Assembly: GCA_051715425.1 (NCBI GenBank)
Contig: JBPXJS010000044.1
Coordinates: 62,001 to 126,000 of the forward strand
Direction of reading: 5' to 3'
Origin: JAJTFA01 sp051715425
Lineage (GTDB): Bacteria > Bacteroidota > Bacteroidia > UKL13-3
Length of the DNA: 64,000 nt
The notes under the pieces are model-generated. The model made no database searches. It was not told the origin of the DNA and worked only from the letters and a program-made list of their open reading frames with translations. Below, piece after piece: positions 27,007 through 34,509 of the stretch (position 1 is its first letter; each line of letters opens with the position of its first letter). The position numbers and the translations under genes were made by a program.

Positions 27007-27108
27007 ATGCCATTCACCAAAGCACAAAAAAGAGAATTTTTAAACCTGTCGCTCTCTGTGGCAGGCTTAATTGCTGTAATTGTTATCAGCAGTATCATGT
27101 CCCGGTAA
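27007..27108 (+). CDS. Tiny single-pass membrane protein (33 aa)
   Basis: A 33-residue open frame with a clean start signal: AAAGGAG at 26992-26998, eight bases before the ATG, one of the very few strong Shine-Dalgarno sequences in this window. The protein begins with basic and polar residues (MPFTKAQKREF) and then has one hydrophobic helix (residues 12-31, LNLSLSVAGLIAVIVISSIM) ending with an Arg, as expected of a small inner-membrane protein with N-terminus inside. A second small membrane ORF follows at 27147. I do not recognise the family. Coding status is inferred from the Shine-Dalgarno sequence, the topology and the tandem partner. Confidence 0.55.
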   Translation: MPFTKAQKREFLNLSLSVAGLIAVIVISSIMSR

Positions 27109-27146
27109 GTTTGGATGTTTTGTTCAACCATTAATTTAAAAAAGGT

Positions 27147-27242
27147 ATGAAAAGGTTTAATGTAGAAGAACTGATTCAGTTCGCTGTGATGGGTTCCGTT
27201 TTTGCAGGTTTTATTGCCGCCTGTTATTTGTTTGCTTCCTGA
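27147..27242 (+). CDS. Second tiny membrane protein (31 aa)
   Basis: A 31-residue frame (MKRFNVEELIQFAVMGSVF, then a hydrophobic run to the C-terminal Ser) 38 bp after the 33-residue gene. It has a weak GGT-rich start context (AAAAAAGGT before the ATG). The composition is amphipathic then hydrophobic, so one membrane helix is likely (residues 11-29). Its last 19 bases overlap the end of the convergent aroQ gene at 27224. The tandem arrangement of two similar-sized proteins suggests a pair acting together, for example as subunits of a larger membrane complex; the family is unknown to me. Confidence 0.4.
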   Translation: MKRFNVEELIQFAVMGSVFAGFIAACYLFAS

Positions 27243-27652
27243 TTCAGGTATTGCAGTGCCAGTGCATAACCGGCAAGTCCCAGTCCGCTTATTATTCCCT
27301 TACAATGTTTGGATAATAAGGAGATTTGCCGGTACTCTTCCCTTGCAAAAATATTGCTGATATGCACTTCTATTACCGGTGTGCTGATAGCGGCAACAGC
27401 ATCTGCCAAAGCTACTGATGTATGTGTATAACCACCTGCATTAAGTATAATGCCATCATAACTGAATCCGGTTTCGTGTAATTTATTAATCAGTTCGCCC
27501 TCCACATTGCTCTGGTAGTATGCTAAAGTTATTCCGCTAAATGCGGCTGTGAGGGTATCATAATAATTTTCAAAAGTTTGTGAACCATAAATTTCAGGTT
27601 CACGTTTGCCCAACAAATTAAGATTGGGCCCGTTGATGATGATAACTTTCAT
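27224..27652 (-). CDS. aroQ: Type II 3-dehydroquinate dehydratase AroQ
   Basis: A 142-residue type II dehydroquinase, which converts 3-dehydroquinate to 3-dehydroshikimate in the shikimate pathway and forms a dodecamer in the cytoplasm. The family signature MKVIIINGPNLNLLGKREPEIYG opens the protein, with the catalytic-loop Arg at KRE and Tyr at IYG; EGELINKLHE, LNAGGYTHTSVALADA and EVHISNIFAREEYR are the other conserved blocks, the latter two holding the catalytic His and substrate-binding residues. The ATG at 27652 was chosen; a TTG nine bases upstream would start inside the -7 promoter box. It overlaps the tiny plus-strand ORF by 19 bases and is divergent from xerD. Confidence 0.95.
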   Translation of the reverse strand: MKVIIINGPNLNLLGKREPEIYGSQTFENYYDTLTAAFSGITLAYYQSNVEGELINKLHETGFSYDGIILNAGGYTHTSVALADAVAAISTPVIEVHISNIFAREEYRQISLLSKHCKGIISGLGLAGYALALQYLNQEANK

Positions 27653-27658
27653 TGGTTG

Positions 27659-27688
27659 CAAATGTAATTATTTCGAACTTCGTACAAA
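27659..27688 (-). promoter_or_regulatory. aroQ promoter, TTTG-N18-TACATTTG
   Basis: On the minus strand, TTTG (27685-27688) and TACATTTG (27659-27666) are separated by 18 bases, close to the Bacteroidota -33/-7 consensus. The -7 box ends six bases before the aroQ ATG at 27652, implying a nearly leaderless transcript and ruling out the TTG at 27661 as a start. Confidence 0.5.
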
Positions 27689-27709
27689 TTGTAATCAGCA
27701 GGAAATCGT

Positions 27710-28609
27710 TTGAACTGGTCGTCTTATATAAAAGGGTTTAAAGCCTATATGCAACTGGAGAGGTCGCTTTCCGCGAAGTCAGTGGAGGCCTATCTGCATG
27801 ATGTGGTAAAACTTACCCAGTTTCTTGAGTTTAAAAAAATAGAGCAAATGCCTGAAGAGGTGCAGCTGGAAACCCTGAGGGAATTTTTGCGGTGGATAAC
27901 CGAACTGGGTATGACCCCAACCAGCCAGGCCCGAATCCTTTCCGGAATTAAATCGTTTTACAAGTACCTGTTGCTGGAAGATTTAATTAAGGTAAGCCCT
28001 GCCGATTTGCTGGAGGCCCCCAAAACCATGCGTAAACTTCCGGATGTATTGGATACTTCCGAAATAGATGAAATGATTGCGGCTATTGACCTGAGTAAGC
28101 CGGAGGGAATGCGCAATAAGGCCATTCTGGAAACCATGTTTAGTTGCGGATTAAGGGTAAGTGAAACCGTAAATCTGAATATTTCAGATATCTCTTTTGT
28201 GGATGAGTTTGTAAGGGTGGTAGGTAAGGGCGATAAGGAAAGGCTGGTGCCCATTGGTGGGGTGGCCTTAAAAGCCATCGGTTGGTATGTGGAGCATGTA
28301 AGGGTGCATATCACGCCCAAAACCGGAAACAACGATATTGTATTTTTGAACAGCCGCGGAACAAGACTTTCCAGGGTTATGATTTTTTATATCATCAAAA
28401 GCCTGGCAGTAAAAGCCGGTATCCGTAAATCCATATCTCCGCATACTTTTCGTCATTCGTTTGCCACCTCTCTGGTGGAGGCTGGTGCCGATCTTCGCGC
28501 TGTTCAGCAAATGCTCGGACATGAGAGTATTACCACTACGGAAATATATACCCATATAGACCGGGAATACCTGCGTGATGTGATCACACAGTTTCATCCA
28601 AGAAGTTAA
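27710..28609 (+). CDS. xerD: Site-specific tyrosine recombinase XerD
   Basis: A 299-residue tyrosine recombinase with the normal XerC/XerD length, acting on dif to resolve chromosome dimers. The N-terminal core-binding domain (residues 5-90) has the usual LERSLSAKSVEAYLHD and the C-terminal catalytic domain has R149 (CGLRVSE), K173 (GKGDKE), H245 and R248 (HTFRHS), H271 (LGHES) and nucleophile Y280 (IYTH), so the active site is complete. The start is TTG at 27710, required to obtain the family's usual N-terminus. It is divergent from aroQ. The repeat-flanked AAA ATPase gene begins right after it. Confidence 0.93.
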   Translation: MNWSSYIKGFKAYMQLERSLSAKSVEAYLHDVVKLTQFLEFKKIEQMPEEVQLETLREFLRWITELGMTPTSQARILSGIKSFYKYLLLEDLIKVSPADLLEAPKTMRKLPDVLDTSEIDEMIAAIDLSKPEGMRNKAILETMFSCGLRVSETVNLNISDISFVDEFVRVVGKGDKERLVPIGGVALKAIGWYVEHVRVHITPKTGNNDIVFLNSRGTRLSRVMIFYIIKSLAVKAGIRKSISPHTFRHSFATSLVEAGADLRAVQQMLGHESITTTEIYTHIDREYLRDVITQFHPRS

Positions 28610-28618
28610 AGGGGGTAT

Positions 28619-28657
28619 AAAATTCCGAAAAGTTCGGAACGAAAAGTTCGGAATTTT
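28619..28657. repeat. 39-bp palindromic repeat, copy 1 (3' side of ATPase gene)
   Basis: This 39-bp element is identical in sequence and orientation to the copy at 29809-29847. It has the form AAAATTCCGAA, then AAG, TTCGGAA, CGAAAAG, and TTCGGAATTTT. TTCCGAA is the reverse complement of TTCGGAA, so the left arm can pair with either the middle or the right arm. The outer arms (11 bp) are a perfect inverted repeat. It begins ten bases after the xerD stop, and its last two bases form part of the ATPase stop codon. A transcription-termination or operator role is possible. Confidence 0.95.
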
Positions 28658-29798
28658 AGAAAGTAATTGCCAGCCATTTGGAGAAAAATACATCATACAC
28701 TTTATAGCCATCAGGCTCCTGCAGGATAAGCTCTGAGCTGATCAGGGCGGTTAATGCAGAGTGAACCGTGCTGGATGCACCAAGTTTGTATTCACTCATA
28801 AATTTTTGTGATACCACCTTTTTAGCAACCCCTTCTTTGGCAACGGCCACCAGCAGTGCCCATTGTTTTTCGGTAAGCAGGTTTTTATAGCTGTAGTAAA
28901 ATCCCTCATTTTGCCGGGCTATGGTATCCATCATCTCATCCACATCTGTTTGGCTGATAGCACTGCCACCTTTGTTGTAAAGCTGGTGGCAAATAAACTG
29001 CACGTAATAGGTATGATTCCTTACTTCATCCAGCAGGTAAGATGCTGTTTTTTTATCAATGCTTATTCCTTTTCTTTTAAAATGTTTTTGAATAAATGAA
29101 ATGTACCTTGATGGCGGAATGGACTTGAGTTCCATCAACTCCGTGGTTTGATAAAAAGGCCTGCGGGCATCATTAAACATGCTGTTGAGCAAATGTTTAG
29201 AACTGCCGGAATAAATAAAATTGATCCTGGTATGTAGTTGTGATTTGGAGCGCATTAAAGCCTCTACATTGGTTTCGGGGTAGTTCAATATTTGCTGAAA
29301 TTCATCAAGCGCAATAACAATGTTTTTGGTTTTGGAATGCTGGTTCAGGTAGTTAAATATTTCTTCAATGGTGTGTTTCGCATCTTTCCCGTTATCAAGC
29401 CCAAGCCCTATACTTGGCTTGCCTGTTACTTCATCAAATTCTATATTGGGCTTTACCCTGGTAACAATACTTTTTAACTGTTGTAAAAACCTGGTGGTAT
29501 TGGAGTCCATCTTACCCAAAACTGCTAATCCAAGCTGGTTGGCAAACTCTGACAGGTTATTGGTGGGCATCAAATCAATATAAAAACAATAGGTGGATTT
29601 ATTCTTTTGTTTTAACTGATGGAATACATGATGTATGAGTGCACTTTTCCCCATCCGTCTTACTGCAAAAAGAGTCACATTCCGGCCTGTTCTCATCGCA
29701 CTGACCAGCCTTTTACTTTCTTCTTCCCGGTCGCAAAAGTATTCTGGGCCTTCGTAACCTTTTACCGGAAAAGGATTGATATTGTCTTTTCTCATCAT
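28656..29798 (-). CDS. AAA+ ATPase with C-terminal winged helix, repeat-flanked
   Basis: A 380-residue ATPase of the STAND/archaeal ATPase-like group (COG1672-like), expanded in Bacteroidota. The N-terminus has the family phrase NPFPVKGYEGPEYFCDREEE; the P-loop is AVRRMGKSAL (residues 45-54), in which the usual first Gly of the Walker A is replaced by Ala, as is common in this family; Walker B is IALDEFQQI (162-170); IYSGSSK (195-201) is a sensor-1-like strand. Residues 305-375 form a winged-helix DNA-binding-like domain. A 39-bp repeat copy lies 11 bases before the start codon and an identical copy overlaps the stop codon. Autoregulation or a mobile, repeat-bounded unit are both possible. 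Confidence 0.85.
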   Translation of the reverse strand: MMRKDNINPFPVKGYEGPEYFCDREEESKRLVSAMRTGRNVTLFAVRRMGKSALIHHVFHQLKQKNKSTYCFYIDLMPTNNLSEFANQLGLAVLGKMDSNTTRFLQQLKSIVTRVKPNIEFDEVTGKPSIGLGLDNGKDAKHTIEEIFNYLNQHSKTKNIVIALDEFQQILNYPETNVEALMRSKSQLHTRINFIYSGSSKHLLNSMFNDARRPFYQTTELMELKSIPPSRYISFIQKHFKRKGISIDKKTASYLLDEVRNHTYYVQFICHQLYNKGGSAISQTDVDEMMDTIARQNEGFYYSYKNLLTEKQWALLVAVAKEGVAKKVVSQKFMSEYKLGASSTVHSALTALISSELILQEPDGYKVYDVFFSKWLAITF

Positions 29799-29808
29799 TC
29801 AAATATAC

Positions 29809-29847
29809 AAAATTCCGAAAAGTTCGGAACGAAAAGTTCGGAATTTT
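29809..29847. repeat. 39-bp palindromic repeat, copy 2 (5' side of ATPase gene)
   Basis: Identical to the copy at 28619-28657. It occupies the start region of the ATPase gene, ending 11 bases upstream of its ATG on the minus strand. Here the palindrome extends beyond the shared 39 bp: TATAC on the left and GTATA on the right, giving 16-bp perfect arms from TATACAAAATTCCGAA to its complement. The hutU terminator hairpin begins nine bases after it. In the mRNA the repeat could form a hairpin that hides or exposes the start region, or the DNA may be an operator for the encoded winged-helix protein. Confidence 0.95.
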
Positions 29848-29855
29848 GTATACAT

Positions 29856-29891
29856 AAAAAAATCCCGCCAGAACAGTGACGGGATTTTTTT
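29856..29891 (-). terminator. Intrinsic terminator of hutU
   Basis: On the minus strand the RNA has an 8-bp stem TCCCGTCA / TGGCGGGA (one G-U wobble) with a six-base loop, followed by a run of seven U. It lies seven bases after the hutU stop codon. The G-U wobble occurs only in the minus-strand RNA, which supports this orientation. It separates hutU from the repeat-flanked ATPase gene. Confidence 0.85.
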
Positions 29892-29897
29892 AATGGG

Positions 29898-31580
29898 TTA
29901 ATAACCGGCTTTGGCCTGTTTGTCTTTCAGGCGTTCTTTAATATCAAGCCGGTGTTTGCGTGCCGTATCAATGGCAATATCATATCCCGCATCTGCATGC
30001 CTGATTACGCCCATAGCCGGATCGTTATGCAATACCCTTTTTAGCCTGCGTGCCGCATCTTCTGTTCCGTCTGCCACTATTACCATTCCGGCATGTATAC
30101 TATATCCCATGCCTACACCGCCTCCGTGATGAACACTTACCCAGCTTGCACCTCCGGCTGTGTTAATTAATGCATTTAATATTGGCCAGTCGGCAACCGC
30201 ATCACTGCCATCTTTCATGGCTTCTGTTTCTCTGTTGGGTGATGCCACTGATCCTGTATCCAGATGATCTCTTCCTATCACAATAGGTCCTTTTACTTTC
30301 CCTGTTCGTACCAGTTCATTAAAAGCAAGTGCCGCTTTCTCTCTGTCGCCCTGACCTATCCAGCAAATGCGTGCAGGCAATCCCTGAAACGCAATACGCT
30401 CCTGAGCCATATCCAGCCAGCGGTGCAGGGAAGTATTCTCAGGAAACAGTTCTTTCATTACCTGATCGGTTACGTGAATATCGTTGGGATCGCCACTTAA
30501 TGCCACCCAGCGGAACGGGCCTTTGCCTTCGCAAAACAAAGGGCGGATATATGCCGGAACAAATCCCGGAAAGGCAAATGCATTTTCCACATGTCGCTGG
30601 TCTTTGGCCTGCCCGCGCAGGTTATTTCCATAATCAAATGTAATGGCCCCACGGCTTTGTAATTCAATCATCAGTTTCACGTGGTGCGCCATCGTATCCA
30701 GCGCCAGGTTCACATATTTATCCGGATCCGTTTTGCGCATGCGGTCTGCCACCTCCTCGGCTACACCTTCCGGATAATAGCCGTTCAAAGGATCATGCGC
30801 AGAGGTTTGGTCAGTTAATAAATCAGGGGTAATATTTCTTTCAATAAGGCGCTCCAGTAAATCCACAATATTGCACAACACGCCAATAGAAAGCCTTTTA
30901 CCTTCTGCTTTAGCTTTTAGTGCCATATCAATGGCCTGATCAATATCTCTGGACATCACATCCAGATAACGTGTTTCAATCCTCTTTTTTATGCGCCATT
31001 CCACCATCTCAGCTGCCAGGCATACCCCATCGCACATGGTTACGGCCAGTGGTTGTGCTCCGCCCATACCGCCCAATCCGGCTGTTACGGAAAGCGTGCC
31101 TTTCAGGGTGCCTCCAAAATGCTGACGTGCAGCTTCTGCAAAGGTTTCATATGTGCCCTGAACAATACCTTGGGAACCTATATAAATCCAGCTTCCGGCT
31201 GTCATCTGCCCATACATCATCAACCCTTTTTTATCCAGTTCATGAAAGGTTTCCCAGTTGGCCCATTTTGGTACCAGCATGGAGTTAGATATAATTACAC
31301 GGGGCGCATCTTTATGGGTAGGTAAAATACCAACAGGTTTTCCGCTCTGTACCAGCAGGGTTTCGTCTTCTTCTAGGTCCTGCAATGCTTTTACTATCAG
31401 ATCAAAACTTTCCCAGTTTCGGGCTGCCTTGCCTATACCGCCATAAACTACCAGGTCCTCCGGTTTTTCGGCTACTTCAGGATCAAGGTTGTTGTGCAAC
31501 ATGCGTAAAGCAGCTTCCTGAACCCAACCTTTGCAGCTCAGTGTATTTCCTGTGGCTGCATGTAATACTCTTTTGGTCAT
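29898..31580 (-). CDS. hutU: Urocanate hydratase HutU
   Basis: A 560-residue urocanase, which converts urocanate to 4-imidazolone-5-propionate using tightly bound NAD+ as an electrophile, the second step of histidine degradation. Conserved blocks are VVYGGIGKAARNWESFD near the N-terminus, MYGQMTAGSWIYIGSQGIVQGTYET, TAGLGGMGGAQPLA at the NAD-binding core, and ARICWIGQGDR, which contains the Cys important for catalysis. The ATG at 31580 (MTKRVLHAATGN) was chosen because it gives the family N-terminus; the longer frame to 31676 has no family match. A TACATTTG promoter-like box lies 24 bases upstream. hutH is about 17 kb away; hutI and an imidazolonepropionase partner are not in the window. Confidence 0.95.
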   Translation of the reverse strand: MTKRVLHAATGNTLSCKGWVQEAALRMLHNNLDPEVAEKPEDLVVYGGIGKAARNWESFDLIVKALQDLEEDETLLVQSGKPVGILPTHKDAPRVIISNSMLVPKWANWETFHELDKKGLMMYGQMTAGSWIYIGSQGIVQGTYETFAEAARQHFGGTLKGTLSVTAGLGGMGGAQPLAVTMCDGVCLAAEMVEWRIKKRIETRYLDVMSRDIDQAIDMALKAKAEGKRLSIGVLCNIVDLLERLIERNITPDLLTDQTSAHDPLNGYYPEGVAEEVADRMRKTDPDKYVNLALDTMAHHVKLMIELQSRGAITFDYGNNLRGQAKDQRHVENAFAFPGFVPAYIRPLFCEGKGPFRWVALSGDPNDIHVTDQVMKELFPENTSLHRWLDMAQERIAFQGLPARICWIGQGDREKAALAFNELVRTGKVKGPIVIGRDHLDTGSVASPNRETEAMKDGSDAVADWPILNALINTAGGASWVSVHHGGGVGMGYSIHAGMVIVADGTEDAARRLKRVLHNDPAMGVIRHADAGYDIAIDTARKHRLDIKERLKDKQAKAGY

Positions 31581-31603
31581 TTGATATGGTTTAAAAAATC
31601 GAA

Positions 31604-31611
31604 CAAATGTA
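31604..31611 (-). promoter_or_regulatory. -7 box TACATTTG upstream of hutU
   Basis: On the minus strand TACATTTG fits the Bacteroidota -7 consensus and lies 24 bases from the hutU ATG at 31580. A clear -33 TTTG is not visible at the normal spacing. Confidence 0.4.
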
Positions 31612-31707
31612 TACAAATTATGTTTTTTAAAGGGGGATTTCCGCTTAAAATAAACCAGCAAATAAGGTTTTCTCAAGTCTGCCGTTTTTCATACCTTCGC
31701 TCCCTCT

Positions 31708-32109
31708 TTGTTAAAGAAAGTAAACCATATTGCCCTGTTTCTGGCTGCTGTTTTTCTAATTACAGTAATGCCGTTTAATCTCCTGCACCACCATGAGGAA
31801 GATGAACACGCAGCATTAATGGATCAGCACGGGCACCACTCCCAGCACCATTGCGAACTGGATGATCATTTTTGTCAGCCTGGTTTAACAGATCATTGCG
31901 AGCACACTTCACATATTCAAAAAACACTTACCAAATGTTTTAGCTGCCATTTTCATTTTGTTTCACCTCTTGATATGGCTAAAAATGGATTCCATCAGTT
32001 TATGGCGGAATTTGTGGTTACCTATACTTCTCCGGAAGAGCAGGTTTATTCAGGTGCCACCGTTTTACTCTTAAACAAAGGCCCCCCCGCTTTTCCGCAT
32101 GCAGTTTAG
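31708..32109 (+). CDS. His-rich membrane-anchored or secreted protein
   Basis: A 133-residue protein whose N-terminus is a signal or membrane anchor (MLKKVNHIALFLAAVFLITVMPFNLL), followed by a His/Asp/Glu-rich segment (residues 27-75: LHHHEEDEH, HGHHSQHHCELDDH) with several Cys, then FSCHFHF. This is the look of a periplasmic metal-binding protein, most likely for zinc, copper, nickel or a related metal. The start is a TTG at 31708; a TACCTTCG box lies just upstream (31692-31699). It is followed after 54 bp by a TonB-dependent receptor gene and then by an Asp/His-rich lipoprotein gene, an association that suggests metal acquisition under metal-responsive control. The metal cannot be named from sequence. 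Confidence 0.7.
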   Translation: MLKKVNHIALFLAAVFLITVMPFNLLHHHEEDEHAALMDQHGHHSQHHCELDDHFCQPGLTDHCEHTSHIQKTLTKCFSCHFHFVSPLDMAKNGFHQFMAEFVVTYTSPEEQVYSGATVLLLNKGPPAFPHAV

Positions 32110-32163
32110 TGTTTAGCCCACCGGGCTTCTTTATTATTATTATCTATTTTAAATTTATTTCCA

Positions 32164-34485
32164 TTGCTGAAATTTTCAGTAATATGTTGCTGGCTCTTAT
32201 TGCCGGCATACCTGTTTGCACAAAACAGTAAAGGTAATCACTTTGTTACCCTGGAAGTATTCGTGCGCGACAGTATCACCCATGAGCCGCTGGTATCTGC
32301 TTCTGTTTCGGTTAAAGGCCATCGTCATTTGCATCTTACCAACGAAAAGGGCCTCGCTGTTTTTGATTCAGTAAAAGCGGGCGATACCAAAGTGTCCATT
32401 ACCTATATTGGCTACCATCAGGTAATTAAAACAGTTGTTTTACCTGCGCAGCAAATATTGCTTGTCGACCTTTGTCCGGAAGCGTACCATATCCACGAAA
32501 CGGTAATTACCAACCAGCGGAATATTGATGATCCAACATTTTCGAACCAACACAAATCTGTATTAACCATGGAGGCTGTGGAGGCAAAACGCGGGCAAAA
32601 TATTGCAGAACTGCTTAGTGAGGTAAACGGTGTTACCCAGTTGAATTCGGGTCCCTCTATATCAAAGCCGGTAATCCGCGGATTGCATAGTAACCGCATT
32701 GTGATGCTAAATGCCGGAATAAGGCAGGAGGGACAACAATGGGGCGCTGAACATGGTCCGGAAATAGATCCCTTTATTGCCGGCAGGGTAGAGGTTATAA
32801 AAGGTGCCTCGGCAGTAGAGTTTGGTGCAGATGCCATTGGTGGAGTGGTGCGGATAACACCGAGGGATTACCGCAAAGAAAAGGGCATTGGTGGTGAGTT
32901 CTCCCTCAATGGATTTAGCAATAACCGTCAGGGTGCTGTTTCTTTATTGCTGGAGGGTACACATCTTAAGAATAAAAATTTAAGCTGGCGTACACAAGGT
33001 AGTTTGCGCAAGGCAGGCGATAGCCGTTCCGCATCTTATATTATTTCCAACACAGGTATGGAAGAGCAGAATATGTCAATGGCACTTTCCTACGGTAGAG
33101 GCAAGTGGGTATCTGAGTTTTATTACAGCCACTATCAATCAAAGCTGGGTATTTTTATTGGATCTCACATGGGCAATACAGACGATTTGATGGCAGCTCT
33201 TGGAAGAAGCAAACCGCTTATCATAAATAGTTTTACGTACGATATTGCAAGGCCATACCAGCAGGTTAGTCATGATATTGTTTCAGCTAAATTCAGCCTC
33301 AATCATATAAAAGCAGGTAAGCTGGTGATGCTGCTTTCTGCCCAGCAAAACCATCGCCAGGAGTATGATACAGACAGGCCATTTAACCAGGCATTGCGCA
33401 ACAGACCGGCATTTGATCTTACTCTTCGTTCATATACCACCGATATAAAATGGGAGCATAAACCGGTTAAGCATATTAAAGGGAAATTGGGGGTAAGCTG
33501 GATATTACAGAATAACAGTGCCGATGGTGTTTCCTTTATTATTCCTGATTTTACGGCCAATACACTTGGATTGTATTTGATGGAAAGGAAGGATGCGGAA
33601 CGCTGGACATTTGAAGCAGGTATCAGGTATGATATACGCTGGCTTTACGCAAGCAGTACACGCAGATTAAACCAGCTTGAAGAAAACCGCTTGTTTCAAA
33701 ATATCAACGGAATACTTTCAGCGGTGAGGCGTTTACCTCAAAACTGGATGCTGGTGTCTACTGTTTCAACAGGTTGGAGAGCACCGTCAATCAACGAATT
33801 GTATAGCAACGGACTTCATACCGCAAGTGCTACGTATGAGAAAGGAAATAGAAACCTGAATGCGGAACAATCCATGATGGCTGATATCACCATAAAGAAA
33901 GAATCAGAGAAACTGAATGCAGAATTGGGTTTATATCACAATTATATTGACCAGTATATCTATCAGCGTCCGGATTTGGTACCAACATTAACCATCAGAG
34001 GGGCATTTCCTACATTGGTATTTACACAAACCAATGCCAGTCTATCGGGTGCCGATCTTACGGTTTCATACCTGTGGTTTAAACACCTTAAGACCGGTGC
34101 AGGTGGTTCATATCTTTATGCGCAGGATATTTCAGCAAATGAGCCATTAATGTATATGCCGGCAAACAGGGTTCGTTTCTCTTTGGGTTATCAATATAAT
34201 AAGTGGGTATTTACGCGGAAAGGTTTTGCAGAGTTGCGTGCTAACTGGGTTAGCCGGCAAAACCGTTTTGTAAGCGGGGTAGATTATGTTGATCCTCCTT
34301 CTGCTTATATGTTGCTTTCCTTAAACTATGCTTTTGAAATTCCGGTGGGTAAACAAACACTAAAGGTAAGTGCCGGGGTTAATAATATGCTCAACACCAC
34401 TTACCGAGACTACCTGAGCCGGTTCAGGTATTTTACAGATGATACCGGCATCAATTATATTTTACGTTTAACAGTTCCATTCTAA
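32164..34485 (+). CDS. TonB-dependent receptor with CarboxypepD-like N-domain
   Basis: A 773-residue outer-membrane receptor. A signal peptide (residues 1-20, ending FAQ) is followed by a carboxypeptidase-D-regulatory-like domain (about 27-105, EVFVRDSITHEPLVSASVSV), the plug (about 115-230, ending near GADAIGGVVRITPRD) and a 22-strand-type beta-barrel ending in the aromatic C-terminal residue F (YILRLTVPF). It imports its ligand across the outer membrane with energy from TonB-ExbBD. The start is TTG at 32164. Neighbours are a His-rich protein upstream and an Asp/His-rich lipoprotein downstream, so a metal or metal complex is a more likely ligand than sugar; no SusD partner is present. Confidence 0.88.
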   Translation: MLKFSVICCWLLLPAYLFAQNSKGNHFVTLEVFVRDSITHEPLVSASVSVKGHRHLHLTNEKGLAVFDSVKAGDTKVSITYIGYHQVIKTVVLPAQQILLVDLCPEAYHIHETVITNQRNIDDPTFSNQHKSVLTMEAVEAKRGQNIAELLSEVNGVTQLNSGPSISKPVIRGLHSNRIVMLNAGIRQEGQQWGAEHGPEIDPFIAGRVEVIKGASAVEFGADAIGGVVRITPRDYRKEKGIGGEFSLNGFSNNRQGAVSLLLEGTHLKNKNLSWRTQGSLRKAGDSRSASYIISNTGMEEQNMSMALSYGRGKWVSEFYYSHYQSKLGIFIGSHMGNTDDLMAALGRSKPLIINSFTYDIARPYQQVSHDIVSAKFSLNHIKAGKLVMLLSAQQNHRQEYDTDRPFNQALRNRPAFDLTLRSYTTDIKWEHKPVKHIKGKLGVSWILQNNSADGVSFIIPDFTANTLGLYLMERKDAERWTFEAGIRYDIRWLYASSTRRLNQLEENRLFQNINGILSAVRRLPQNWMLVSTVSTGWRAPSINELYSNGLHTASATYEKGNRNLNAEQSMMADITIKKESEKLNAELGLYHNYIDQYIYQRPDLVPTLTIRGAFPTLVFTQTNASLSGADLTVSYLWFKHLKTGAGGSYLYAQDISANEPLMYMPANRVRFSLGYQYNKWVFTRKGFAELRANWVSRQNRFVSGVDYVDPPSAYMLLSLNYAFEIPVGKQTLKVSAGVNNMLNTTYRDYLSRFRYFTDDTGINYILRLTVPF

Positions 34486-34509
34486 TTTTAACAACAATAA
34501 AAATAACAT

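Noticed and set aside
27710..29847. XerD plus repeat-flanked ATPase as an integron or phage-type integrase module
   Set aside because: XerD has the normal housekeeping length and complete active site, and no attachment-site duplication was seen besides the ATPase repeats, so the pairing is probably chance.
32115..32127. AGCCC-ACC-GGGCT hairpin between the His-rich gene and the TonB receptor as a terminator or attenuator
   Set aside because: Five base pairs and a three-base loop with a weak T-rich tail; too little to claim.
32418..32837. 139-residue frame antisense to the TonB receptor
   Set aside because: It lies opposite the plug domain of a clear receptor and has no start context.
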